From contig JAEXAH010000038.1 in the NCBI GenBank assembly GCA_023458315.1, positions 1 to 32,472 on the forward strand: a stretch of 32,472 bases of DNA, in the 5' to 3' direction. Positions 22,876 through 32,192 of this stretch are shown here, one piece after another. Within the stretch, counting starts at the first letter, position 1, and each line of letters opens with the position of its first letter. The DNA comes from Pseudomonadota bacterium (GTDB lineage: Bacteria > Pseudomonadota > Alphaproteobacteria > Rhodospirillales > Magnetospirillaceae). The notes beneath the pieces are model-generated. The model was not told the origin of the DNA, made no database searches, and was given only the letters and a program-made list of their open reading frames with translations. A program made the translations under genes and the position numbers.

Positions 22876-24537
22876 TTAGCCGCGCGCCCCCGACAGCAGA
22901 CCGCGGGCGATGACCTGGGCCTGGATTTCCGCCGCGCCCTCGAAGATGTTCAGAATGCGGGCGTCACAGATGATGCGGCTGATCTGGTATTCCTCGGCAT
23001 AGCCGTTGCCGCCGTGGATCTGCAACGCGTTGTCGGCGTTGGACCACGCCACGCGGGCGCCCAGCAGCTTGGCCATGCCCGCCTCGATGTCGCAGCGGTG
23101 GCCGCCGTCCTTTTCGCGCGCCGAGAAATAGGTGAGCTGGCGGGCGATCATGGTTTCCACCGCCGACCACGCCACCTTGCAGGCGACGCGCGGGAACTTG
23201 TACAGCGGCTTGCCGAACTGGACGCGGTCCTTGGCGTATTGCAGGCCGACCTCCAGCGCGTTCTGGGCGACGCCCACGGCGCGGGCGGCGGTCTGGATGC
23301 GGGCGGATTCGAAGGTTTCCATCAACTGCTTGAAGCCCTGGCCCTCGACCCCGCCCAGCAAATTGGCGGCGGGAACCTTGAAGCCGTCGAAGCCCAGTTC
23401 GTATTCCTTCATGCCGCGATAGCCCAGCACCTTGATCTCGCCGCCGGTCATGCCGGGGGTGGGGAAGGGCTCGGCCTCGGTGCCGCGCTGCTTGGGGGCC
23501 AGCAGCATGGACAGGCCGCGCCAATCCTTGGTGTCGGGATTGGTGCGCACCAGCAGGGTCATCAGGTCGGACCGGCTGGCATGGGTGATCCAGGTCTTGT
23601 TGCCGGTCACCACCCATTCGTCGCCGTCCTTGACGGCGCGGGTGCGCAGGCTGCCCAGGTCGGACCCGGTGTTGGGCTCGGTGAACACGGCGGTCGGCAG
23701 GATCTCGCCCGAGGCGATGCGGGGCAGCCATTCCTGCTTTTGCTCTTCGGTGCCGCCCAGGCGGATCAGTTCGCCGGCGATCTCGGCGCGGGTGCCCAAG
23801 CTGCCGACGCCGATATAGCCGCGCGACAATTCCTCGGTGACGACGCACATGGCGGTCTTGCCCATGCCCAGGCCGCCGTATTCTTCGGGCAGGGTCAGGC
23901 CGAACACGCCCATTTCGGCGACGCTGTCCAGCACCTCCATGGGGATCAGTTCGTCCTTCAGGTGCCATTCGTGGCAATGGGGCGCCACCTCGGCCTCGAC
24001 GAACTTGCGGAACTGGTCGCGGATCATCTCCAGCGTTTCATCGTCCAGACCCAGGTCGCCGAAATGGTGGCCGTCCTCGATCAGTTGGGCGATGCGCACG
24101 CGCACGGCCGGGGTATTGCCCTGGCGGCGCAGCAGGCTCAGTTCGTCGCCGTGGAATTTGTGGCAGACCTTGCTGTCCAGGCCCAGGTCGATGGGGCGGA
24201 TGTATTCGCCCTGGCTCATGGGGATGCCGCCGAAGATCTGGGCGCCGTATTCGCCGAACGCCGATTGCAGCATCAGCGATTCCAGTTCGCCCAGGCGACC
24301 GGCGGCCTCCAGGCGCTTGGCCCATTCCAGCATCTGCTCCAGCGCCGCCACATAGGTGGACAGCCAGGCATAGCCGTGGGCGGCTTCCTGGTTGGCCTCG
24401 AACAGGGCGGAATCGATCTTGCCGTCCTTGCTCACCATGGCGGTGACGGCGTCCTTGGCGGCGGCGCGCAGGCCGCGCAGCGGCTCAAGGGCGGCGGAAC
24501 AGGTGGCGATCAGGTCGGGCAGCAGCACGGTGGTCAT
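22876..24537 (-). CDS. mcd: (2S)-methylsuccinyl-CoA dehydrogenase
   Basis: This 553-residue flavin enzyme is an acyl-CoA dehydrogenase with an extra N-terminal helical domain of about 150 residues. That makes it longer than ordinary family members (about 380-400) and fits methylsuccinyl-CoA dehydrogenase. It oxidises methylsuccinyl-CoA to mesaconyl-CoA in the ethylmalonyl-CoA pathway. Family landmarks are LPEEYGGLGMGK, FTEPNTGSDLGSLRT, WITHASRSD, the RVQFGKPLYKFPRV block, and LQIHGGNGYAEEY. The likely catalytic base is Glu533 in IFEGAAEIQ. Lying directly downstream of ccr and near ecm makes the assignment much firmer than sequence alone. The alternative would be a generic acyl-CoA dehydrogenase. 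A strong terminator follows. Confidence 0.9.
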   Translation of the reverse strand: MTTVLLPDLIATCSAALEPLRGLRAAAKDAVTAMVSKDGKIDSALFEANQEAAHGYAWLSTYVAALEQMLEWAKRLEAAGRLGELESLMLQSAFGEYGAQIFGGIPMSQGEYIRPIDLGLDSKVCHKFHGDELSLLRRQGNTPAVRVRIAQLIEDGHHFGDLGLDDETLEMIRDQFRKFVEAEVAPHCHEWHLKDELIPMEVLDSVAEMGVFGLTLPEEYGGLGMGKTAMCVVTEELSRGYIGVGSLGTRAEIAGELIRLGGTEEQKQEWLPRIASGEILPTAVFTEPNTGSDLGSLRTRAVKDGDEWVVTGNKTWITHASRSDLMTLLVRTNPDTKDWRGLSMLLAPKQRGTEAEPFPTPGMTGGEIKVLGYRGMKEYELGFDGFKVPAANLLGGVEGQGFKQLMETFESARIQTAARAVGVAQNALEVGLQYAKDRVQFGKPLYKFPRVACKVAWSAVETMIARQLTYFSAREKDGGHRCDIEAGMAKLLGARVAWSNADNALQIHGGNGYAEEYQISRIICDARILNIFEGAAEIQAQVIARGLLSGARG

Positions 24538-24563
24538 CGGGCGTCCTCGGTCTGGGAAATCGG

Positions 24564-24591
24564 CCCCTCTCCCGCCGGGGCGGGAGAGGGG
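24564..24591. repeat. Strong hairpin between ccr and mcd
   Basis: CCCCTCTCCCGCC (24564-24576) is the exact complement of GGCGGGAGAGGGG (24579-24591), a 13-base inverted repeat with a two-base centre. It fills much of the 66-base gap between the two minus-strand genes. No T-tract follows on the minus strand, so processing or transcript stabilisation is more likely than termination. Confidence 0.7.
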
Positions 24592-24603
24592 GGGAAAGGG
24601 GGC

Positions 24604-25881
<1,278 letters not shown>

Positions 25882-26150
25882 CCGAGTCTCTCCTCGTCTT
25901 CCGAAAACCACTCTGTTTGCCCGTTCGGGGAATCTCGGGGGATTCCCTTCGTTCCGTCGCCGGGGCGGTTTGGCGCGTCCGGCTCTCTTTCGCGTTGTAG
26001 CGTTTTGCGGCTTTCTTCGCAATGCACAAAATGATAGTTTGTTTCGCGTAGTCCGGGGAACGGGAAATTTTAGGTCGTATGGCCCCGGGCTTTCGTTAGG
26101 ATGATGACCACGGCGCCCCAGCACGGCCCGAGCAGAGAAGGTGACGAGGA
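25882..26150. other. Divergent control region between ccr and ecm
   Basis: These 269 bases are the longest gene-free stretch of the window. They hold the ccr ribosome site at one end and the ecm leader at the other, with an AT-rich core at about 25985-26085 that stands out from the GC-rich flanks. No RNA gene or riboswitch fold is evident. In particular I do not see a cobalamin riboswitch, although Ecm uses B12. I could not find a convincing ecm promoter. Confidence 0.6.
25994..26022 (-). promoter_or_regulatory. Candidate ccr promoter with overlapping inverted repeat
   Basis: On the minus strand, TTGCGA (26017-26022) and TACAAC (25994-25999) are separated by 17 bases, a fair match to -35 and -10 boxes (4 of 6 each). 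Overlapping it is the inverted repeat TTGCG-N8-CGCAA (26005-26022 on the plus strand), which resembles the TTTGC/GCAAA half-sites used by short-chain acyl-CoA regulators of the RamB/PccR type. A second inverted repeat, ACAAA-N7-TTTGT, lies nearby at about 26026-26042. The region is AT-richer than its surroundings. Promoter and operator are both predicted by eye. Confidence 0.35.
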
Positions 26151-28130
26151 ATGACGGAAAAGACCCCCGCCCGCGAGAAGCCCTGGCTGTTTCGCACCTA
26201 TTCGGGCCACAGCTCGGCGGCGGAATCCAACAAGCTGTTCCGCACCAATCTGGGCAAGGGCCAGACCGGCCTGTCCATCGCCTTCGACCTGCCGACCCAG
26301 ACCGGCTATGATTCGGATCACGTGCTGGCGCGCGGCGAGGTCGGCAAGGTCGGCGTGCCGGTGTGCCATATCGGCGACATGCAGACGCTGTTCCAGGATA
26401 TCCCCCTGGAAAAGATGAACACGTCCATGACCATCAACGCGCCCGCCGCCTGGCTGCTGTCGCTGTACATCGCCACGGCGGAAAAGCAGGGCGCGGCGCG
26501 GGCCAGCCTGAACGGCACCACCCAGAACGACATCATCAAGGAATACCTGTCGCGCGGCACCTATATCTTCGGGCCGCAGCCGTCCTTGAAGCTGACCAGC
26601 GACGTCATCGCCTTCACCTACCGCGAGGTTCCCAAGTGGAACCCCATGAACGTCTGCTCGTACCATCTGCAAGAGGCGGGGGCGACGCCGGAACAGGAAT
26701 TGGCCTTCGCCCTGGCCACCGCCATCGCCGTGCTGGACACCGTGCGTCCCACCGTCCCGGCCGAGGACTTCCCGGTGGTGGTCAGCCGCATCTCGTTCTT
26801 CGTCAATGCTGGCATCCGCTTCGTCACCGAGCTGTGCAAGATGCGCTCGTTCACCTATCTGTGGGACGAGATTTGCCAGAACCGCTACGGCATCACCGAC
26901 GAAAAGGCCCGGCGCTTCCGCTATGGCGTCCAGGTCAATTCCCTGGGCCTGACCGAGCCGCAGCCGGAAAACAACGTCTACCGCATCTTGCTGGAGATGC
27001 TGGCGGTGGTGCTGTCCAAGGACGCCCGCGCCCGCGCCGTGCAGCTTCCCGCCTGGAACGAGGCGTTGGGTCTGCCGCGCCCGTGGGACCAGCAATGGTC
27101 GCTGCGCCTGCAACAGATCATGGCCTATGAAACCGACCTGCTGGAATACGGCGACATCTTCAACGGTTCGGTCGAGATCGCCCGCAAGGTCGAGGAACTG
27201 ATGGCCCAGGCCCGCGAGGAACTGGCCCGCATCGACGGCATGGGCGGCGCCGTGGCGGCGGTGGAATCCAGCTACATGAAGCAGAAGCTGGTGGAATCCA
27301 ACGCCCGCCGCATCGCCGGGATCGAATCGGGCGAGCAGATCGTGGTCGGCGTCAACAAGTGGACGGAAACCGAGCCCAGCCCGCTGACCGGCGGCGACGG
27401 CTCGATCCTGACCGTCGATCCCAAGGCCGAGCAGGAACAGATCGAGCGTCTGAAGGCGTTCAAGGCTTCCCGCGACGCCGCCGCCGTGGACAAGGCCCTG
27501 GCCGAGTTGCGCGCCGCCGCCAGCGAAGGCCGCAACGTCATGGAGCCCAGCATCGCCGCCGCCCATGCGGGCGTCACCACCGGCGAATGGGCGCAGACCC
27601 TGCGCGACGTGTTCGGGGAATACCGGGCGCCGACCGGCGTGTCGCGGGCCTCGGCCAATGCCAAGGGCGACAAGATCGTCGCCGTGCGCGCCCAGGTGGA
27701 TGCGGTGTCGGCCAAACTGGGGCGCCGCATCAAGATGCTGGTGGGCAAGCCCGGCCTGGACGGCCATTCCAACGGCGCCGAACAGATCGCCGTGCGCGCC
27801 CGCGACGCCGGTATGGAAGTGGTGTACGAAGGCATCCGCCTGACCCCCGCCCAGATCGTCAACGCCGCCCTGGAAGAAGGCGTGCACGTGGTCGGCCTCA
27901 GCATCCTGTCGGGCAGCCACGTGCCGCTGGTGACGGAAGTGCTGGAACGCATGCGCGCCGCCGGGCTGGCCGACGTGCCGGTGGTGGCGGGCGGCATCAT
28001 CCCGCCCGAGGATGAAAAGCTGCTGCTGGCCGCCGGGTGCGCCCGCATCTACACCCCCAAGGATTACGACATCACCACCATCATGGGCGACATCGTCGCC
28101 CTGGTGGATAGCGGTTCCAAGGCGGCCTGA
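26151..28130 (+). CDS. ecm: Ethylmalonyl-CoA mutase
   Basis: This 659-residue B12 enzyme rearranges (2R)-ethylmalonyl-CoA to (2S)-methylsuccinyl-CoA. The N-terminal part is the acyl-CoA mutase barrel (LFRTYSGHSSAAESNKLFR, SIAFDLPTQTGYDSDH, MNTSMTINAPAAW, QPSLKLTSDVI). The C-terminal part is the cobalamin-binding domain with DGHSNG (Asp537, His539, Gly542; His539 being the lower cobalt ligand), then SILSGSH and VVAGGIIP. The GxHxSAAESN N-terminal pattern and a length near 660 suit ethylmalonyl-CoA mutase rather than methylmalonyl-CoA mutase (about 710-720 residues). Neighbouring ccr and mcd confirm it. ATG 26151 has AGAAGG about 10 bases upstream and GAGGA directly before it. A strong terminator follows. 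Confidence 0.95.
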   Translation: MTEKTPAREKPWLFRTYSGHSSAAESNKLFRTNLGKGQTGLSIAFDLPTQTGYDSDHVLARGEVGKVGVPVCHIGDMQTLFQDIPLEKMNTSMTINAPAAWLLSLYIATAEKQGAARASLNGTTQNDIIKEYLSRGTYIFGPQPSLKLTSDVIAFTYREVPKWNPMNVCSYHLQEAGATPEQELAFALATAIAVLDTVRPTVPAEDFPVVVSRISFFVNAGIRFVTELCKMRSFTYLWDEICQNRYGITDEKARRFRYGVQVNSLGLTEPQPENNVYRILLEMLAVVLSKDARARAVQLPAWNEALGLPRPWDQQWSLRLQQIMAYETDLLEYGDIFNGSVEIARKVEELMAQAREELARIDGMGGAVAAVESSYMKQKLVESNARRIAGIESGEQIVVGVNKWTETEPSPLTGGDGSILTVDPKAEQEQIERLKAFKASRDAAAVDKALAELRAAASEGRNVMEPSIAAAHAGVTTGEWAQTLRDVFGEYRAPTGVSRASANAKGDKIVAVRAQVDAVSAKLGRRIKMLVGKPGLDGHSNGAEQIAVRARDAGMEVVYEGIRLTPAQIVNAALEEGVHVVGLSILSGSHVPLVTEVLERMRAAGLADVPVVAGGIIPPEDEKLLLAAGCARIYTPKDYDITTIMGDIVALVDSGSKAA

Positions 28131-28158
28131 GACCGCCGCTAACAGCGACAGCCTTGAC

Positions 28159-28187
28159 GGGGCGGCCTTTCGGCCGCCCCTTTTTTT
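28159..28187 (+). terminator. Strong intrinsic terminator after ecm
   Basis: GGGGCGGCC (28159-28167) and GGCCGCCCC (28172-28180) form a perfect nine-base GC stem with loop TTTC, followed directly by seven T (28181-28187). This is a textbook rho-independent terminator, 28 bases after the ecm stop. Confidence 0.95.
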
Positions 28188-28203
28188 GCTCATGGCGCGG
28201 CCA

Positions 28204-28267
28204 CAACCCTTAGTGCTTTCTTCATGGGTTGCGTGCCAGAATTCCCCGTCGTCTCCAGAACGGGGAA
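28204..28267 (+). promoter_or_regulatory. Leader with two inverted repeats; one covers the ribosome site
   Basis: CAACCC (28204-28209) pairs with GGGTTG (28226-28231). Further on, TTCCCCGT (28242-28249) pairs exactly with ACGGGGAA (28260-28267) around a ten-base loop. The right arm of the second stem contains GGGGAA, the only ribosome-binding sequence before ATG 28273. In RNA, this stem would hide it. That suggests translational control, but the stem is short and unproven. Confidence 0.4.
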
Positions 28268-28272
28268 GAACC

Positions 28273-29097
28273 ATGCTCAGAATGATCAACAGCGGCGCCG
28301 TGCTGCTGGCCCAGTTGCAACTCCGCCTGAGCGCCCGCCAGGGCCAGGGCAAGGCGACGACGCTCAAGGCGTTGGGCGTCACCCTGACCGACGAGCAGGC
28401 CGAGACGGTGCGCCGCTCGAAGCAGGCGCTGGACAACATGACCCAGGCCAACAAGGCCCGCAAGGACCAGCGCAAGGCCGCCGCCCGCGACAAGATCGAA
28501 CGGCTGAAAAAGCAATTGCAGGCTCTGCGCATGATGGCGGTGGCGGGCGATCCCAAATCCATCGCCCGGCAGGCCAAGCGCATCGCCGCCGAACTGGCGG
28601 CGGCGGCCAAGGAATACGCGGCGGCGGGCGGTGGCGGGGGCGGCGTCAGCGCCGGGGCCACCGCGACGGACATGCCCAGCGATGCCGATTCGACCGGCGG
28701 CGATGCCACCGGCAGCGGTGCCGCTGCCGATGCCAAGGCCGTTGCCGCCACCGCCGCGGCCGAGGCCAAGGCGGGCGAAGTTCAAGCGGAAGAGGGGCAG
28801 GCCAAGGACGGCGACAAACCGGCGCCCGGTGCCGGTTTCCAGAAGATCGCCGCCGACATGGCGGAAAAGGCCGCGACGCGTGAGGCCGACGCCAAATTCG
28901 CCGACGAGGTGCGGCGGCTGTTCCAGGAAGTCCGGGCCATCCTGGAATTGCAGCGCCGCCGCGCCCGCGACATGGGGCAGGACGAGGGGGAACTGGAGCA
29001 GATCGACAAGGAGATCGCCGGAGCCGGTGCCGACATCGACGCCGCCCTGGCGCCCGGCGGGGTCGAGATGTTCACGCCGGTCAGCCTGGAGATTTGA
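28273..29097 (+). CDS. Unknown helical protein with low-complexity centre
   Basis: I do not recognise this 274-residue protein. Residues about 1-45 form a helical start (MINSGAVLLAQLQLRLSARQ, then LKALGVTLTDEQAET). Residues about 45-118 are a strongly charged coiled coil rich in Lys, Arg, Gln and Ala. Residues about 119-185 are a flexible Gly/Ala/Asp/Thr tract, including a six-glycine run. The C-terminal part (about 195-274) is helical again, with VRRLFQEVRAILELQRRRARD. There is no signal peptide or long hydrophobic helix, so it is probably cytoplasmic. ATG 28273 follows GGGGAAG; an in-frame ATG lies at 28282. It stands alone after a terminator. It might be a scaffold or structural protein, but nothing assigns a role. 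Confidence 0.7.
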   Translation: MLRMINSGAVLLAQLQLRLSARQGQGKATTLKALGVTLTDEQAETVRRSKQALDNMTQANKARKDQRKAAARDKIERLKKQLQALRMMAVAGDPKSIARQAKRIAAELAAAAKEYAAAGGGGGGVSAGATATDMPSDADSTGGDATGSGAAADAKAVAATAAAEAKAGEVQAEEGQAKDGDKPAPGAGFQKIAADMAEKAATREADAKFADEVRRLFQEVRAILELQRRRARDMGQDEGELEQIDKEIAGAGADIDAALAPGGVEMFTPVSLEI

Positions 29098-29112
29098 AAG
29101 GGGGGGCGGGGA

Positions 29113-29400
29113 TCAGGCCAGCCCGGCCACCCGCTCCTCGAAATCCTGCATCAGATTGTCCCAGGCGTCTTCCAGTTCGGCGCGCAAATCGTCCCAGGTG
29201 CCGTCCGGTTCATCGCGCAGGGCGTCCAGTTTTTCCAGCACCAGGTCGCGGCGGTGCTCCAGCCAGACCAGTTGTTCCGCCAATTCACGGCGCAGGCCGT
29301 CATGGGGCGACATGCCCAGACGGCAATGGATGCTGTCGATGCGGATCGACAGGTCGCGCAGCCTTTGCCGCATGACCGCCTGATAGGTGTCATGGCCCAT
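29113..29400 (-). CDS. Small acidic helical protein, unknown
   Basis: I do not recognise this 95-residue protein. It is predicted to be almost all helix, with heptad-like spacing (LRDLSIRIDSIHCRLG, LAEQLVWLEHRRDLVLEKLDAL, LRAELEDAWDNLMQDFEERVAGL), and is acidic in the second half. No signal peptide or membrane segment is seen. ATG 29400 has GGAAGGG about 8 bases upstream on the minus strand. It converges on the unknown protein at 28273-29097, with 15 bases between their stops, and may be a small adaptor or regulator. Start and ribosome site support a real gene. Confidence 0.65.
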   Translation of the reverse strand: MGHDTYQAVMRQRLRDLSIRIDSIHCRLGMSPHDGLRRELAEQLVWLEHRRDLVLEKLDALRDEPDGTWDDLRAELEDAWDNLMQDFEERVAGLA

Positions 29401-29428
29401 GGGGGCATCCCTTCCGTTCAGGATGGAA

Positions 29429-29489
29429 CCTGTGCACAGGCTGCGCCCTTTGCCCGGATGAATGCAATCATTCATCCGGGTTATGCACA
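29429..29489. repeat. Cluster of palindromes and a DnaA-box-like sequence
   Basis: Between arsC and the small helical gene lie a perfect 12-base palindrome CCTGTGCACAGG (29429-29440), a perfect 12-base stem CCCGGATGAATG/CATTCATCCGGG (29453-29464 with 29469-29480, loop CAAT), and directly after it TTATGCACA (29481-29489), which fits the DnaA box consensus TTATNCACA. The stem lies downstream of arsC but lacks a T-tract. Function is not determined. Confidence 0.6.
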
Positions 29490-29492
29490 GGG

Positions 29493-29837
29493 TCACAGGA
29501 TGGCGAGAACGCTTTCCGGCGGGCGGCCCAGGGCGGCCTTGGCGCCGTTGACCACGATGGGGCGCTCGATGATCGCCGGATGGGCCGCCATGGCGGCGAT
29601 CAGGGCGGCATCGTCCAGGGCGGCGGGGTCGATGCCCGCCTCGGCCGCTTCCTTCTTGCGCACGATCTCGGCGGGCTTCTTGCCCAGGGCGGCCAGGATG
29701 GCGGCCAGTTCGGCGGCGCTGGGCGGGGTCTTCAGGTATTCCACCACGCGGGGCGCGATGCCCTTGTCCTCGATCAGCTTCAGCGTCTCGCGCGATTTGC
29801 TGCAACGGGGGTTGTGATAGATGGTGACGTCGGTCAT
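29493..29837 (-). CDS. arsC: Arsenate reductase, glutaredoxin-dependent ArsC type
   Basis: This 114-residue protein of the thioredoxin-like ArsC/Spx superfamily keeps the catalytic Cys12 in HNPRCSKSR and the three arginines that hold arsenate in the E. coli enzyme: here Arg60 (EIVRKKE), Arg92 (IIERPIVV) and Arg105 (ALGRPPESV). That separates it from Spx and from YffB-like relatives. It would reduce arsenate to arsenite using glutathione and glutaredoxin. No arsR, arsB or acr3 gene is next to it, so it is a stand-alone gene here. It is divergent from the MscS-family channel, with 119 bases between them. The ribosome site before ATG 29837 is weak. Confidence 0.92.
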   Translation of the reverse strand: MTDVTIYHNPRCSKSRETLKLIEDKGIAPRVVEYLKTPPSAAELAAILAALGKKPAEIVRKKEAAEAGIDPAALDDAALIAAMAAHPAIIERPIVVNGAKAALGRPPESVLAIL

Positions 29838-29956
29838 GGTGGCGGTGCCTTGATGTTGCTTGCGTTGGCGGACAGTGCAAGGTAGGCATCCGCCCCACTT
29901 TCGTCAAAGTCCGCGTCCATGCTGGACGCCCCTGTCGCCACGACCACAGATCGACC

Positions 29957-32131
29957 ATGACCCGCATGCTTCGTCAGACATGCGCCGCCCTGCTGCTGGC
30001 GCTGACCGTTATGTTCCCCCTTGCCGCCGCCGCCCAGGACGGCGCGGCGGTCAAGGCCGAGGATTTGCAGAAGCTGGTGGCCACCCTGGAAAACGACGGC
30101 GACCGCCAGAAGCTGGTGGGCCAGTTGAAGACCCTGTTGGCCGCCCAGCGCCAGACGGCGCCCGAGGCGGAAACCGGCGTGCTGGCCTCGGTGACGGAAC
30201 GGTTGGAAAGCCTGGGCGACGAGGTGATGGACGCGGTCGGCGTCCTGCGCGACCTGCCGCGACTGGCGGCGTGGATCGGCCATCAGGCGGCCGATCCGGT
30301 ATTGCGCGATCGTTGGCTGGACACCGCCGGACGGCTGCTGGCGCTGCTGGCCGTCGCCATCGCCGCCGATCAGATCCTGATGCGGCTGCTGCGTCGGGCC
30401 GAGGGACTGACCCAGCCGCGCGAAACGGCGCCGCCGCTGTTGCTGGTGCGGCTGCCGCTGGGCGTCGCCCGCGCCCTGCTGCGCACCCTGCCGGTGGGCG
30501 CCGCCGTGGCCGCCGCCTGGGCCTTGTCCGGGGTGTTGGGGCTGGGCGGCAATCTGCGGGTGGCCGGGGGCATGATGGTCACGGCCTATGCCTCGGTGCG
30601 GTTGCTGATGGTGGTGGCGCGGCTGCTGGCGGCGCCGCGCACGGCGTCGCTGCGCCTGCTGCCGGTGGATGACGAAACCGCCGAATATCTGGTGATCTGG
30701 TCGCGCCGTCTGGCGGGGACCGCCATGTTCGGCGGGCTGGTGGTGCAGGCCATGCTGCTGCTGGGCCTGCCGCGCGGTGCCGGGGCGGTGGCGTTCAAGG
30801 CGCTGGGCCTGTCCATCGCCACCATGCTGGTGATCTTCATCCTGCAAAACCGCCAGGCGGTGGCCGCCTTCCTGCGCGGCGAGGGCGGGCGCCTTCAGGG
30901 CATGCGCGCCCGGCTGGCGGAAATCTGGCACATCCTGGCGGTGCTGTACGTGGTGGCCGGATACGCGGTGTGGGCGCTGAAGGTCAAGGGCGGTTTCGAT
31001 TTCATGCTGCGCGCCAGTTTGCTCAGCGTCGCCATCCTGGCGGTGGCCGGGCTGTTGTCGACGGCGCTGGGCCGCCTGATCGAGCGCGGCTTCGCCGTCA
31101 GCCAGGACGTGCGCGACAGCTTTCCCCGGCTGGAAGACCGCGCCAACCGCTATCTGCCGGTGCTGCACGTGGTGCTGCGCGGCACGGTGGCGGTGCTGAC
31201 CGTGCTGGCCCTGGCGCAAGCCTGGGGGCTGGACACGCTGGGGCTGCTGGCCTCGGACGGCGGCCGCCGGGTGGTGTCGGCGCTGATCTCCATCGCCGCC
31301 GTGCTGCTGGGCGCCATGGTGGTGTGGGAAATCGTCTCGGGGGCCATCGAACGCTATCTGGCGGCCACCGACGGCGACGGCAACGCCCTGGCCCGTTCGT
31401 CGCGCGTCCGCACCTTGCTGCCGCTGGCCCGCAACGCCCTGTTCGTGGTGCTGGTGGTGATGGTGTCGCTGATCGTGCTGTCGGAACTGGGCGTCAACAT
31501 CGCGCCGCTGCTGGCGGGCGCGGGCGTGGTCGGCGTGGCGGTGGGCTTCGGCTCGCAGACTCTGGTCAAGGACGTGATCACCGGCGCCTTCATCCTGTTC
31601 GAGGACACCATGGCGGTGGGCGAGCAGGTGCGGCTGAACGGCACCACCGGCTGGGTGGAAACCATGAGCATCCGCGCCATCCGCCTGCGCGACACGGGTG
31701 GGGCCATGCACACCATTCCGTTCAGCGCCGTCAGTTCGGTGGTCAATCTCAGCCGCGACCACGCCTTCGCCAATGTGGAAATCGGCGTCGGCTATGGCGA
31801 GGACCCCGACCGCGTCATGGCGGTGATGGCCGAATTGGGCGAGGAGATGCGCGGCGACGAGGTCTTCGGGCCGCTGATCCTGGCGCCCATGGATGTGTGG
31901 GGGCTGGCGCGGTTCGACGCCTCGGCGGTGGTGTTCACCGGCCGTTTCCGGACGGTGCCGGGCAAGGACGGCGTGGTGCTGCGCGAGTTCAACCGCCGTA
32001 TCAAGAAACGCTTCGACGCCGAGGCCATCGAGATCCCCTTCCCCCAGACCACCCTGTGGTTCGGCCAGGACAAGGACGGCGCCGCCCCGCCCGCCCGGCT
32101 GGCGCTGCAAGGGGGTACGCGCTCCGATTGA
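29957..32131 (+). CDS. Large MscS-family mechanosensitive channel (YbiO-like)
   Basis: This 724-residue inner-membrane protein has a signal peptide (1-26), a periplasmic helical part (about 30-110), about ten membrane segments, and the MscS core near 495-690. The pore-lining helix is Gly/Ala-rich (LLAGAGVVGVAVGFGSQTLVKD, from about residue 516), followed by the beta domain ILFEDTMAVGEQVRLNGTTGWVE and MHTIPFSAVSSVVNLSRD. Length and layout resemble E. coli YbiO rather than the small MscS of about 280 residues. It should open under membrane tension and release solutes during osmotic downshock. ATG 29957 is the only start that gives a signal peptide. Its only plus-strand neighbour, minC, starts 61 bases downstream. 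Confidence 0.9.
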   Translation: MTRMLRQTCAALLLALTVMFPLAAAAQDGAAVKAEDLQKLVATLENDGDRQKLVGQLKTLLAAQRQTAPEAETGVLASVTERLESLGDEVMDAVGVLRDLPRLAAWIGHQAADPVLRDRWLDTAGRLLALLAVAIAADQILMRLLRRAEGLTQPRETAPPLLLVRLPLGVARALLRTLPVGAAVAAAWALSGVLGLGGNLRVAGGMMVTAYASVRLLMVVARLLAAPRTASLRLLPVDDETAEYLVIWSRRLAGTAMFGGLVVQAMLLLGLPRGAGAVAFKALGLSIATMLVIFILQNRQAVAAFLRGEGGRLQGMRARLAEIWHILAVLYVVAGYAVWALKVKGGFDFMLRASLLSVAILAVAGLLSTALGRLIERGFAVSQDVRDSFPRLEDRANRYLPVLHVVLRGTVAVLTVLALAQAWGLDTLGLLASDGGRRVVSALISIAAVLLGAMVVWEIVSGAIERYLAATDGDGNALARSSRVRTLLPLARNALFVVLVVMVSLIVLSELGVNIAPLLAGAGVVGVAVGFGSQTLVKDVITGAFILFEDTMAVGEQVRLNGTTGWVETMSIRAIRLRDTGGAMHTIPFSAVSSVVNLSRDHAFANVEIGVGYGEDPDRVMAVMAELGEEMRGDEVFGPLILAPMDVWGLARFDASAVVFTGRFRTVPGKDGVVLREFNRRIKKRFDAEAIEIPFPQTTLWFGQDKDGAAPPARLALQGGTRSD

Positions 32132-32192
32132 TCCTTGCGTTCACACATTTCCTGCGGCAAGGTCCGCGCCCCCACCAGGGACAGGAGCAGGC

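Noticed and set aside
25882..26150. Cobalamin riboswitch upstream of ecm
   Set aside because: No B12-box-like sequence or conserved fold could be recognised in the spacer.
26070..28769. Long minus-strand frame opposite ecm
   Set aside because: Antisense shadow of a well-supported mutase gene, crossing a strong terminator; no ribosome site or motif.
29481..29489. Replication origin suggested by TTATGCACA
   Set aside because: Only one consensus box, no AT-rich unwinding region, no dnaA or parAB nearby.
29913..29929. Small hairpin GCGTCCA/TGGACGC upstream of the MscS-family gene
   Set aside because: Only seven base pairs with a three-base loop; common by chance at this GC content.
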